Assembly: GCA_013696185.1 (NCBI GenBank) | Contig: JACCZA010000350.1 | Coordinates: 1-16,108, forward strand | From: Actinomycetota bacterium | Lineage (GTDB): Bacteria; Actinomycetota; Thermoleophilia; Gaiellales; Gaiellaceae | Length of the DNA stretch: 16,108 bases | Reading direction: 5' to 3' | Shown: piece by piece, positions 7,181-14,218 of the stretch | Numbering within the stretch: the stretch's first letter is position 1 | Layout of the letters: each line of letters begins with the position of its first letter | Program-made: the position numbers and the translations under genes | Notes under the pieces: generated by a model | What the model saw: the letters and a program-made list of their open reading frames with translations, nothing else | Databases searched by the model: none | What the model was told of the DNA's origin: nothing

Positions 7181-7220
7181 TTGTACCTCCTGGTTGCGTT
7201 GTGTACAATTGAGTACGCAA
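7181..7220. promoter_or_regulatory. MarR promoter and putative operator in the yceI-marR divergent region
   Basis: TTGTAC (7181-7186), 17 bases, then TACAAT (7204-7209) is a good sigma-70-type promoter for the rightward MarR gene. The two boxes are themselves an inverted repeat (TTGTAC/GTACAA, 7203-7208). GTAC recurs at 7183, 7203 and 7213, spaced 20 and 10 bases, on one face of the helix. A second dyad, TTGCGT (7194-7199) and ACGCAA (7215-7220), brackets the -10 box. These are plausible MarR autoregulation sites. The leftward ribosome site abuts the -35 box. Confidence 0.5.
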
Positions 7221-7246
7221 GCAACGTAGCACGAGTTCGATTGAGG

Positions 7247-7732
7247 ATGCAAGCATTGTCCGCTCAAGCAACTGACGTGGCACCGGCAGTCCGGGCCTGG
7301 ACGCGGCTCCTGCGCGCGCACGCGTCGACCACCCGCCTGCTGAACACGCAGCTCCAGCTCGAGCACGGGCTGACGATCAACGACTACGAGGCGCTCCACC
7401 TGCTCTCGCGCGCCGAGGAGCGGCGCATGAAGCGCGTCGACCTGGCGCGGCGCATCGTGTTGACGCCGTCGGGGGTGACCCGGCTCCTGGAGGGGCTCGA
7501 GCAGGCAGGCCTCGTCGAGCGCGCAGGCTGCCCCAGCGACCTCCGCGTGACCTACGCCCAGCTGACCGAGGCGGGGGCCGACAGACTCCGACAGGCCTCG
7601 TGCGGCCACGTCGGCTCGATCCGGGCGCTCTTCGAGGAGCACCTCTCCGGTGCCGAGGTCGAGGAGCTCACCGAGCTGCTGGGCAAGCTGCCCGGCGTGG
7701 CGGAGTGCGACGAGGCCTGCCCCGCGGTCTGA
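7247..7732 (+). CDS. MarR family transcriptional regulator
   Basis: A 161-residue winged-helix repressor. The DNA-binding core is LTINDYEALHLLSRAEERRMKRVDLA, then TPSGVTRLLEGLEQAGLVER (about 74-92), and the wing has the typical CPSDLRVTYAQLT. Long N- and C-terminal helices should form the dimer interface. Four Cys are present: C95 in the wing and C119, C154 and C158 near the C-terminus (AECDEACPAV). The C-terminal CxxxC could be a thiol sensor. The frame is open far upstream. ATG 7247 is chosen because it begins the family's N-terminal helix and lies about 30 bases after the predicted transcription start. GAGG directly abuts it, so ribosome spacing is poor. Likely targets are itself and yceI-FMN reductase. 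Confidence 0.83.
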   Translation: MQALSAQATDVAPAVRAWTRLLRAHASTTRLLNTQLQLEHGLTINDYEALHLLSRAEERRMKRVDLARRIVLTPSGVTRLLEGLEQAGLVERAGCPSDLRVTYAQLTEAGADRLRQASCGHVGSIRALFEEHLSGAEVEELTELLGKLPGVAECDEACPAV

Positions 7733-7842
7733 CCCACGAGTTCGGTTAACCCGACCTCCAGACGCCTGCTGACCGCCCGGTGGGTGGGGCGCGGCTCCCC
7801 GAGACTCCTCTCGACGTGACAGAGAGCAGAAAGGGAAGCCCG

Positions 7843-8346
7843 ATGACAGCCACGATCTCGCAGACAGCTCTGCTCCCGCTCCTCCAGACGATCGCAGCCG
7901 CGACGGAACGCCGCGACCGCCCCGCGAGCCTGCCCGTCGTCGAGGGCGATTCGCGCCGCGGCGAGATGCCGCCGCTGCACCTGCACGCCGAGGACGAGGC
8001 CTTTCACGTCCTCGAGGGCAGCGTCACGATCTATGCGGGCGGCGAGACGGTGCTGCTCGAGGCCGGCGAGGGTTTCCACGTCGCCGCCGGCATGCCCCAC
8101 ACGCACCGCGTCGAGTCGAGTCGCGCGCGGTATCTGAGCGCGTCACTCGTTCCCTCGGCGGGTCGCTACGAGGACTTCCTGCGCGCGGTCGCGCGGCCGC
8201 TCGATTCCCCCGGCCCCGCGGCGGCGCGAAGCCGGCCGAGCAGCGAGGAGAGCGTCACGCTCTCGGCGATCGCAACGGCTTGCGACGTCACCGTGCTCGG
8301 GCCGCCCGGAGCACTCCCGGAAGCGCGGGCGGCGCAGGCCGCGTAG
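7843..8346 (+). CDS. Cupin-domain protein
   Basis: A 167-residue small beta-barrel protein. Cupin motif 1 is GEMPPLHLHAEDEAFHVLEG (residues 40-59), with metal-binding candidates H46, H48 and E52. Motif 2 runs EAGEGFHVAAGMPHTHRV, with H88 as fourth ligand. After the barrel there is a helical, Ala/Pro-rich tail of about 70 residues. Such stand-alone cupins include dioxygenases, isomerases and ligand-binding proteins, so no reaction is assigned. ATG 7843 is preferred over the upstream GTG/ATG options because AAGGGA lies 6 bases before it. The nucleotidyltransferase frame begins 4 bases after its stop, indicating an operon. Confidence 0.8.
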   Translation: MTATISQTALLPLLQTIAAATERRDRPASLPVVEGDSRRGEMPPLHLHAEDEAFHVLEGSVTIYAGGETVLLEAGEGFHVAAGMPHTHRVESSRARYLSASLVPSAGRYEDFLRAVARPLDSPGPAAARSRPSSEESVTLSAIATACDVTVLGPPGALPEARAAQAA

Positions 8347-8349
8347 CGA

Positions 8350-9096
8350 TTGAACGAGGTCGAGAGCTACCTGGCGTCGCTCGCCGAGCGCCTGCGGGGC
8401 GCGGTCGGCGCGGATCTGGTCGGCGTGTACGCCGGCGGCTCCTACGCCCTCGGCGCCTACGAGGACGGCACAAGCGACCTCGACGTCGCCGCCGTCACGC
8501 GGCGCTCCGTGCCGGTCGCGGTGAGGCACGCCGTGGTGGAGGCGGTGCGGCACGAGGCCCTGCCCTGCCCTGCGCGCGGGCTCGAGCTCGTCCTCTACCC
8601 GCTCGAGGTGACGCGGGGGGCGACCACCGAGGCCGGCTTCGAGCTCAACCTCAACACCGGACGGGCGCTGCGCTTTCGGGCGGAGCTCGAGCCGGGCGCC
8701 GGCGGGGAGCACTGGTTTCCGATCGATCGCAGCATCCTCGCCGCGAGTGGAGTCGCGCTCTACGGGCCGCCGGCGGCCGGCGTCTTCACGCCGCTCTCGC
8801 GCGAGCAGCTCCTGCCTGTCCTGATCCAGTCACTTCGCTGGCACGAGCGTGGCGACGCCCGTCCCGAGGATGCCGTCCTGAATGCGTGTAGAGCTCTCCG
8901 CTTCGCTGCAGAGGGAGCCTGGTCGTCGAAGGCCGAGGCGGGCCGGTGGGCGCTCGGACGCGCGCAGGACTCGCAGGTGGTGGGCGCGGCTCTCGCCGCG
9001 CGCGGCGGCGGCGCCGGGCCGGATCGGCGGGCGGCCTCGGACTTCGTCAGGACGAGCGCGGCGCTTCTGAATCGTGCGAGAGAGGCGCCGTCGTGA
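8350..9096 (+). CDS. Aminoglycoside-type nucleotidyltransferase (AadA/DUF4111-like)
   Basis: A 248-residue protein of the polymerase-beta nucleotidyltransferase superfamily. The hallmark GGSYALGAYEDGTSDLDV (about residues 29-46) gives the GS turn and the metal-binding aspartates D43 and D45. The C-terminal helical part, NACRALRFAAEGAWSSKAEAGRWAL, resembles the AadA-type C-domain. AadA enzymes adenylylate streptomycin or spectinomycin, but environmental relatives are often uncharacterised and may use other acceptors. The start is TTG 8350, four bases after the cupin stop; no better start keeps the N-terminal helix. There is no obvious Shine-Dalgarno, so coupling to the cupin gene is likely. 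Resistance function is not demonstrated by sequence. Confidence 0.72.
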   Translation: MNEVESYLASLAERLRGAVGADLVGVYAGGSYALGAYEDGTSDLDVAAVTRRSVPVAVRHAVVEAVRHEALPCPARGLELVLYPLEVTRGATTEAGFELNLNTGRALRFRAELEPGAGGEHWFPIDRSILAASGVALYGPPAAGVFTPLSREQLLPVLIQSLRWHERGDARPEDAVLNACRALRFAAEGAWSSKAEAGRWALGRAQDSQVVGAALAARGGGAGPDRRAASDFVRTSAALLNRAREAPS

Positions 9097-9136
9097 GCGG
9101 CGTTTGGCGAGGCGGCGAAGCGGTACACACGCCCTC

Positions 9137-10111
9137 ATGACGGAGTTCGGCTACACGCTCTCGAGCGAGGAGCACCCGCCCGCGGACCTCCTACGCCACG
9201 CCGTTCGCGCGGAGCAGGCCGGGTTCTCCTTCGCCTCCATCTCGGATCATTTCCACCCCTGGACGGACGAGCAAGGGCAGTCGCCGTTCGTCTGGTCTGT
9301 GCTCGGCGGCATCGCCGCCTCGACGAGCACGATCCGCCTCGGCACCGGCGTCACCTGCCCGACGATCCGGATCCATCCGGCGATCGTCGCCCAGGCGGCG
9401 GCCACTGTCGCGGCGATGATGCCGGGCCGCTTCTTCCTCGGCGTCGGGACGGGCGAGAACCTGAACGAGCACGTGACGGGGGAGGACTGGCCGTCCCCCG
9501 ACGAGCGCCTGGACATGCTCGAGGAGGCGATCGAGGTGATCCGGACGCTGTGGCAGGGGGGCTACCAGACGTTCCGCGGCGACTACTACAGCGTCGAGCA
9601 GGCGCGGATCTACACGTTGCCGGAGGACCTGCCGCCCATCATCGGCGCGGCCGACAAGCCGCTCGCCGCCGATCTCGCAGGCCGCTCCACCGACGGTCTC
9701 TGGAGCACGAAGCCCGACCCCGAGACCGTGAGGGGCTTCGAGGAGGCCGGAGGGGCGGGACCCCGCTACATCCAGGTGCACCTCTGCTGGGCGGAGAGCG
9801 AGGAGGAGGCCGTGACGACCGCACACCGGGTGTGGCCGAACGCGGCGATCCCGGGGGAGCTGCCCCAGGAGCTCGTCGTGCCGCGCCACTTCGAGCAGGC
9901 CGCCGAGACCGTCACGCCGGAGCTCGTCGCGGAGAGCGTGTCCTGCGGACCCGACCCGAAGGGGTGCGTCGAGCAGGTGCAGCAGTGCCTGGACGCGGGC
10001 TACGACCACGTCTACTTCCACCAGATCGGCCCCGATCAGGAGGGTTTCTTCCGCTTCTGGGAGAACGACCTGCGGCCCCTGGTGGAGGCGCTCGCCCCAG
10101 GCTCGGGCTGA
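9137..10111 (+). CDS. F420-dependent LLM oxidoreductase, FGD-like (TIGR03557-type)
   Basis: A 324-residue luciferase-like TIM-barrel enzyme closely resembling F420-dependent glucose-6-phosphate dehydrogenase. It has SDHFHPW (36-42), FVWSVLGGIAASTSTIRLGTGVTCPT, FLGVGTGENLNEHVTG (100-115) and LDMLEEAIEVIRTLWQGG. H38, W42 and E107 line up with the FGD active-site residues H40, W44 and E109 as I remember them. I cannot match all sugar-phosphate-binding basic residues, so the physiological substrate is open. ATG 9137 is chosen because MTEFGYTLSSEE is the family start; the preceding 21 codons are Arg-rich and unlike the family. The gap to the nucleotidyltransferase is 40 bases. No clear ribosome site is seen. 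Confidence 0.83.
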   Translation: MTEFGYTLSSEEHPPADLLRHAVRAEQAGFSFASISDHFHPWTDEQGQSPFVWSVLGGIAASTSTIRLGTGVTCPTIRIHPAIVAQAAATVAAMMPGRFFLGVGTGENLNEHVTGEDWPSPDERLDMLEEAIEVIRTLWQGGYQTFRGDYYSVEQARIYTLPEDLPPIIGAADKPLAADLAGRSTDGLWSTKPDPETVRGFEEAGGAGPRYIQVHLCWAESEEEAVTTAHRVWPNAAIPGELPQELVVPRHFEQAAETVTPELVAESVSCGPDPKGCVEQVQQCLDAGYDHVYFHQIGPDQEGFFRFWENDLRPLVEALAPGSG

Positions 10112-10213
10112 GGCGACCCGCACCGGTCGGCGGCACGAAAGATCGGGGCCGGTCGCTCAGGGCTAGACGGAAGCTTTCTTAACGTCTACGGTTGAGCGAG
10201 TAAGAAGCTCTCA
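10112..10213. promoter_or_regulatory. LysR gene leader with candidate promoter and dyad
   Basis: TAGACG (10164-10169), 17 bases, then TACGGT (10187-10192) is a fair promoter for the LysR gene. CTTAAC (10178-10183) and GTTGAG (10191-10196) form a dyad with one mismatch and a 7-base spacer. GAAGCT(T/C)TC is repeated at 10170-10178 and 10204-10212. A LysR autoregulatory site is plausible, but no canonical T-N11-A match stands out. Confidence 0.3.
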
Positions 10214-11200
10214 ATGCTCGATGCCACTCACCTCCGCACCTTGCACGCTGTTGCCCGCTCGGGGAGCTTCGCCTCCGCGGCGAAAGCCCTGTCCCTCACG
10301 CCCTCGGCCGTCTCCCAGCAGATGGCAACGCTCGAGCGGGCCTGCGGCACCGGTCTGTTCGAGCGCGAGGCGCGCGGCACGCGTCTGACGCACGCGGGCG
10401 AGCGCCTGCTGGTGCACGCGGAATCCGTCCTCGCGCAGCTCTCCGACGCGGAGCGGGAGCTCGCGGCGATCGCCGGGGGCCGCGGCGGGCTCCTGCGCTT
10501 CGGCTCGTTCCCGACCGCGACCGCGGCTTTCGGGGCGGCGGCGATGCAGCTCTTCCGCTCACGCTACCCCTCCATCGCCACGCAGTACGCGGACGGCGAG
10601 CCGTACGAGAGCCTCCGCCGCCTGGCGGCGCGGGAGCTCGATCTCGCCCTCGTGTTCGAGCTCGAGAGCTGGCCGATCGGCAGCGCGTACGACGGGTCGC
10701 TCGTGGGGCTCGACGACGAGTGCGAGTACGTGCGGCTCTTCGACGACCCGTTCTTCCTCGTCACCTCGCGCGGGCATCGACTCGCCGGCACAGGCGTCGT
10801 GCGGCTCGAGGAGCTCGCGGGCGAGCCCATGCTCGGAGGCCCTCCCTGGGAGCCGGAGCTGAGACGGCTCTGCGAGGCGGCCGGCTTTGAGCCGCGCTTC
10901 GACGCGTCGTGCGAGACGCCCGACTTCTGGTCTCTCCAGGCGCTCGTCTCCGCAGGGCTCGGGCTCACCGTGATCCCGGCGCTCGCCCTCACCTCGCTGC
11001 GGGCCGACGTGGCGGTACAGCGCCTCGAGCCTGCTCCCGTGCGCCACGTGTCCGTCGCGATCCCGAGACATGCCTACCGGTCGCCCGCGGTCGCCGCGAT
11101 GCTCGACATCGTCCGCTCGACGAGCGTCGACCTGCCCTCGCGCCTGAGCGGGTTCGTCGACGCCGCGGCGGGAGAAGACGCTGTTCCGGTAGGGCGATGA
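10214..11200 (+). CDS. LysR-type transcriptional regulator
   Basis: A 328-residue LTTR. The N-terminal winged HTH is HLRTLHAVARSGSFASAAKA, then SLTPSAVSQQMATLERACG and LFEREARGTRLTHAGERLL (residues 6-65). A linker helix and a two-lobed periplasmic-binding-like effector domain follow (GGLLRFGSFPTATAAF onward; DPFFLVTSRGHRLAG; LVSAGLGLTVIPALAL). The effector is not predictable. The tail of about 30 residues after the effector domain is longer than usual. The gene's TGA overlaps the ATG of the histidine kinase (ATGA, 11197-11200), an unusual partner for a LysR protein. No divergent target gene is adjacent: the upstream LLM gene runs in the same direction. Confidence 0.88.
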   Translation: MLDATHLRTLHAVARSGSFASAAKALSLTPSAVSQQMATLERACGTGLFEREARGTRLTHAGERLLVHAESVLAQLSDAERELAAIAGGRGGLLRFGSFPTATAAFGAAAMQLFRSRYPSIATQYADGEPYESLRRLAARELDLALVFELESWPIGSAYDGSLVGLDDECEYVRLFDDPFFLVTSRGHRLAGTGVVRLEELAGEPMLGGPPWEPELRRLCEAAGFEPRFDASCETPDFWSLQALVSAGLGLTVIPALALTSLRADVAVQRLEPAPVRHVSVAIPRHAYRSPAVAAMLDIVRSTSVDLPSRLSGFVDAAAGEDAVPVGR

Positions 11201-12303
11201 GCCCGCCCCAGCGCCTCTCCGACGGACAGCACAGGCTGATCGACCGAATCCGGGTGCCCATGCATCGGTTGTTCGGGCGTACGCGCTCCAACCAGAGCCT
11301 CCGAGACCTGCTGGAGCGGATCGACCAGGGGGTCGTCGCGATCGGCCGCGACCTCGAGGTGTCGACGGCGAACACCGCCGCCTGCCGGCTGCTCGGTGCC
11401 GAGCGACTCGCGGCAGGGGATCCGCTGCCCGAGCCCTGGCCGGCCTTCCCCCTGCGTCGCTTCGCAGCCGAGCTGTTCGAGCCGCAGGCGGTCGGCAGGA
11501 CCGTCCGGGTGAGCCCGGGCGCGGGACGAAGCCTCGCCGTCACGGGCCTGCCGGCCGGCCGCCAGGGATCGGCGGTGCTCGTGATCGCGGATCACTCCGA
11601 GCTCGAGCGCCTGGAGAGCGCCGATCGCGACTTCGTCATCGACGCGGCGCACGAGCTGAGGACACCGGTCGCGGCCATCTCGAGCGCCGTCGCGGTGCTC
11701 CAGGGAGGGGCGAAGGACACGCCGGACGAGCGCGATCGGTTCCTGGAGATCGTCGAGCGGCAGGCCGCGCGGCTCGGACACCTCGCGCACGCCCTGCTCG
11801 TTCTCGCGCGGGCCGAGACGGGCGGCGGGAGCCTCTCGCTCGTGCCCGTCCACGTGCCCTCGCTGCTCGAGGATCTGGTGGTCGACCTGCAGACACGCGA
11901 GCGCGTGGAGGTCGAGGTCAGCTGTCCGCCCGACCTGCGGGTGCTGGGCGACCCCGACTTGCTCGAGCAGATCGTGTCCAATCTCGCCGTCAACGCCGCC
12001 AAGCACACCGAGCGCGGCCGGATCAAGATCGTCGGCCGGCGGCTGTCGGACGAGCTGGCAGCGGTGGAGGTCGTCGACACCGGCGCGGGCATTCCCGAGC
12101 CCGAGCGGGAGCGGGTCTTCGAGCGCTTCTTCCGGGGGGAGGGCTCCGAGGGCTTCGGGCTCGGGCTCTCGATCGTGCGCCAGGCCGTGGGCGCGCTCGG
12201 AGGCTCGGTCGAGATCGTGCCCGGGGGCGCGGGCGGAACGATCGTCCGCGTCGAGCTGCGTGCGGCTCCGGCGAGCGGCGGGATGCTCGCCGGGGGCTCC
12301 TAG
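11197..12303 (+). CDS. Soluble sensor histidine kinase with PAS-like domain
   Basis: A 368-residue kinase without a membrane segment. A PAS-like domain occupies about residues 35-135 (LLERIDQGVVAIGRDLEVSTANTAACRLLG). The HisKA helix is DFVIDAAHELRTPVAAISSA, with phospho-acceptor H152. The ATPase domain has the N box NLAVNAAKH (263-270), G1 DTGAGIP (295-301), the F box VFERFFRGE and G2 GFGLGLSIV (319-327). All catalytic boxes are intact. No response regulator is nearby, so its partner lies elsewhere. The ATG overlaps the LysR stop by four bases, which implies translational coupling. The stop interlocks with that of the convergent isomerase gene in a CTAG at 12300-12303. The signal is unknown; the PAS pocket suggests a cytoplasmic ligand or redox cue. 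Confidence 0.87.
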   Translation: MSPPQRLSDGQHRLIDRIRVPMHRLFGRTRSNQSLRDLLERIDQGVVAIGRDLEVSTANTAACRLLGAERLAAGDPLPEPWPAFPLRRFAAELFEPQAVGRTVRVSPGAGRSLAVTGLPAGRQGSAVLVIADHSELERLESADRDFVIDAAHELRTPVAAISSAVAVLQGGAKDTPDERDRFLEIVERQAARLGHLAHALLVLARAETGGGSLSLVPVHVPSLLEDLVVDLQTRERVEVEVSCPPDLRVLGDPDLLEQIVSNLAVNAAKHTERGRIKIVGRRLSDELAAVEVVDTGAGIPEPERERVFERFFRGEGSEGFGLGLSIVRQAVGALGGSVEIVPGGAGGTIVRVELRAAPASGGMLAGGS

Positions 12304-13095
12304 GAGAACGCGCCGAGCCGCGGCCAGGCGAGGGGCGGCTCGAGGGTCGGAAACACCGAGCGGGCGAAGGCGAGGTCGCGCCCGACGAGCTCGAGGGGTG
12401 CGGCCGGGGTCTCGAGCACGAGCCAGCCGTCGTAGTCGATCTCGGCGAGCGCACGCGCGGTCTCGGCGAAGTCGACCCGGCCGAGGCCCGGCCGGCAGTC
12501 GCCGGTCCTCGCGTGGGTGTCCTTCAGGTGCACGCGCCGGACGAGGCCTCGGAGCGCGCGGATCTCCGTCGCCGTGTCGAGCCCGTCGACGACGGCGTTC
12601 GCGAGGTCGAAGTAGCAGCCGAAGGCACGAGAGTCGACGAGCGCTGCCAGCCGGAGCACCTCGTCGGCCGGCAGCGTGCCCTCGTAGAGGAGCGTCACGC
12701 CCCGGGTCGCTGCGAGCGGGCACAGCGCCCGGAAGGCGGCGGCGCAGCGCTCGACGCTCTCCGCGCCGTCGAGCTCCCCGCGGGCGAAGAAGGGCACGAG
12801 GAGGGCGTCGGCTCCGAGCTCGGCCGCCCAGCCGATCGCCTCGTGGACGTCCTGGGCAGCCGCGGCGGCGACGGCCGCGTCGGCATCGGCGATCCCGCCC
12901 CCGTTGTGCTCGGCGAGGACGAGCGAGGGCAGCTCGAGTCCGGTTTCCTCCTTCGCCCGACGGAGTCGCTCGACCCTCTCCCGGCCGGAGTCACGGAGCT
13001 CCGCGCGCGAGCACGTACCTCGACGCCGGCGAAGTCCGCGCGCTGGGCCCGCTCGAAGGTTCGGACTCGTCCTTGCCGCCGATCACGGAGTCCAT
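12300..13095 (-). pseudogene. Sugar phosphate isomerase/epimerase-like TIM barrel with N-terminal indels
   Basis: The C-terminal two thirds (12300 to about 13000) reads cleanly. It contains LPSLVLAEHNGGGIADADA, GWAAELGADALLVPFFARG, LLYEGTLPAD, CYFDLANAV, VHLKDTH and GWLVLETPA. These are the E/D/H/K/E features of the xylose-isomerase-like (AP endonuclease 2) barrel. The N-terminus is split over three frames: ATG 13095 gives MDSVIGGKDES, then FERAQRADFAGVEV in a second frame (indel near 13055-13062), then AELRDSGRERVERL in a third (indel near 13000-13006, inside GCGCGCGG). Correcting both gives about 265 residues, normal for the family. The gene follows the DoxX-like gene almost without a gap and was probably co-transcribed. 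Substrate unknown. Either a decaying gene or an assembly error. Confidence 0.7.
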
Positions 13096-13106
13096 GACCG
13101 CGGCTT

Positions 13107-14114
13107 TCAGCTCACACCACCAGCCCCGACGGAGGCTGCGGGAGCGATCGGCGAGCGTTCGAGCGAGCTCCCACGCGGCGGCAGCAGCCGTCCGCAGTAC
13201 GGCCTCAGCTCGGGGTGCGAGCCGAAGACGAGCAGGACGAGCATCGCGCCGTAGACGGGCAGGTGGCCGAGCAGCTCGATCGTGCCGAAGAAGTAGAGGG
13301 TCAGGTTGAAGGGGATGCCGGCGGCGAGCACGATCGCCTGCGGCAGCGCGCCGGAGATGAGGAGCAGGCCGAAGAGGACCTCGACAGCCCCGGCGATACG
13401 GACGAACTCGAGATCGCCGACCGGCATGCCGAGAGCCTGGAGCACGTTGAGCTGGACGGACTGCGCCTCCAGGAACCGCTGGGCGAGGGCGGGATTCGCG
13501 AGCTTCTCGGCGAGCGCTACGGCGATCAGCGCCGAGCCGACGCACACCCGCAGAGCCCAGACGGCACGGCCGAGCTTGAGCACGGTCGGCTCGTCCGTCG
13601 CGCCGCGCTCCTCGTCTGCCGACCAGCGCCCCGGTCCGGTGATCAGGAGGAACGCCGCGAGGCCGAGGAGATCGACCCGCTGGACGATCGGCCAGACGCC
13701 GAAGACGAGCATCCCGATCGGGCCCGAGGCGATCAGCAGCGCGGCCGCGGCCCGGGCCCGGTAGCCGGCGATCAGCGAGACGGCGGTGACCGCCGCCAGC
13801 AGGCCGAGGAGCCAGCCTGCGAGCGAGTGCGGCAGCGCGAGCGAGGGTGCGAGGTACGTGCCGCCGGACAGGAGGCCGATCAGCGAGACCCCGACGTGCA
13901 GGCGGATGGCGAACGGCAGCCACGGCGCGAGGCGCGCCAGGCGCGGCACGTCGACCCCGTCGCGCACGTGCGCCAGCGCGCGCACGAGCGCCACGAGCGC
14001 GAGCGCGCCCGCGAGGTAGGCGAGCGTCAGCGGCTCGACGAGGAACGACCAGTCGCCCGGCGGCGGGTCGTGCACGAACCAGAGCTCGTGCGCGAGCGGC
14101 AGCGAGGGACTCAC
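13107..14114 (-). CDS. DoxX-like multi-pass membrane protein
   Basis: A 335-residue integral membrane protein with about eight hydrophobic helices, for example LTLAYLAGALALVALVRAL, LAGWLLGLLAAVTAVSLIA, AAAALLIASGPIGMLVFGV, VEVLFGLLLISGALPQAIV and LPVYGAMLVLLVFGSHPEL. The second half looks like a DoxX-type four-helix unit (AVWALRVCVGSALIAVALAEKLANP, then a loop and VGDLEFVRIAGAVEVLFG). DoxX-family proteins are linked to thiosulfate:quinone oxidoreduction or redox stress in some bacteria, but many have no known role. GTG 14114 has GAGGAG 9 bases upstream. The gene diverges from the selenoprotein candidate with 104 bases between starts. The isomerase-like gene follows on the same strand. Topology is confident, family assignment moderate. 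Confidence 0.7.
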   Translation of the reverse strand: MSPSLPLAHELWFVHDPPPGDWSFLVEPLTLAYLAGALALVALVRALAHVRDGVDVPRLARLAPWLPFAIRLHVGVSLIGLLSGGTYLAPSLALPHSLAGWLLGLLAAVTAVSLIAGYRARAAAALLIASGPIGMLVFGVWPIVQRVDLLGLAAFLLITGPGRWSADEERGATDEPTVLKLGRAVWALRVCVGSALIAVALAEKLANPALAQRFLEAQSVQLNVLQALGMPVGDLEFVRIAGAVEVLFGLLLISGALPQAIVLAAGIPFNLTLYFFGTIELLGHLPVYGAMLVLLVFGSHPELRPYCGRLLPPRGSSLERSPIAPAASVGAGGVS

Positions 14115-14218
14115 CGGCCGGTCTCCTCGGGGCGGAACGGGTGGAGGAATCGTGCCACTGCCCTGAAGACTGCACGCTCGCGACCTGCTCGGCGCCGGTT
14201 ATGGGAGGATGCAGGCAG

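Noticed and set aside
7178..7642. Long N-terminal extension of the YceI frame to 7642
   Set aside because: It reads antisense through the MarR gene and lacks any domain; AGGAGG 8 bases before TTG 7177 fixes the start.
13096..13110. CTG at 13110 as start of the isomerase-like gene, giving LKAAVMDSV
   Set aside because: A CTGA overlap with the DoxX stop is tempting, and KAAVMDSV looks native, but CTG starts are rare and unsupported here. ATG 13095 was kept as the conservative start.
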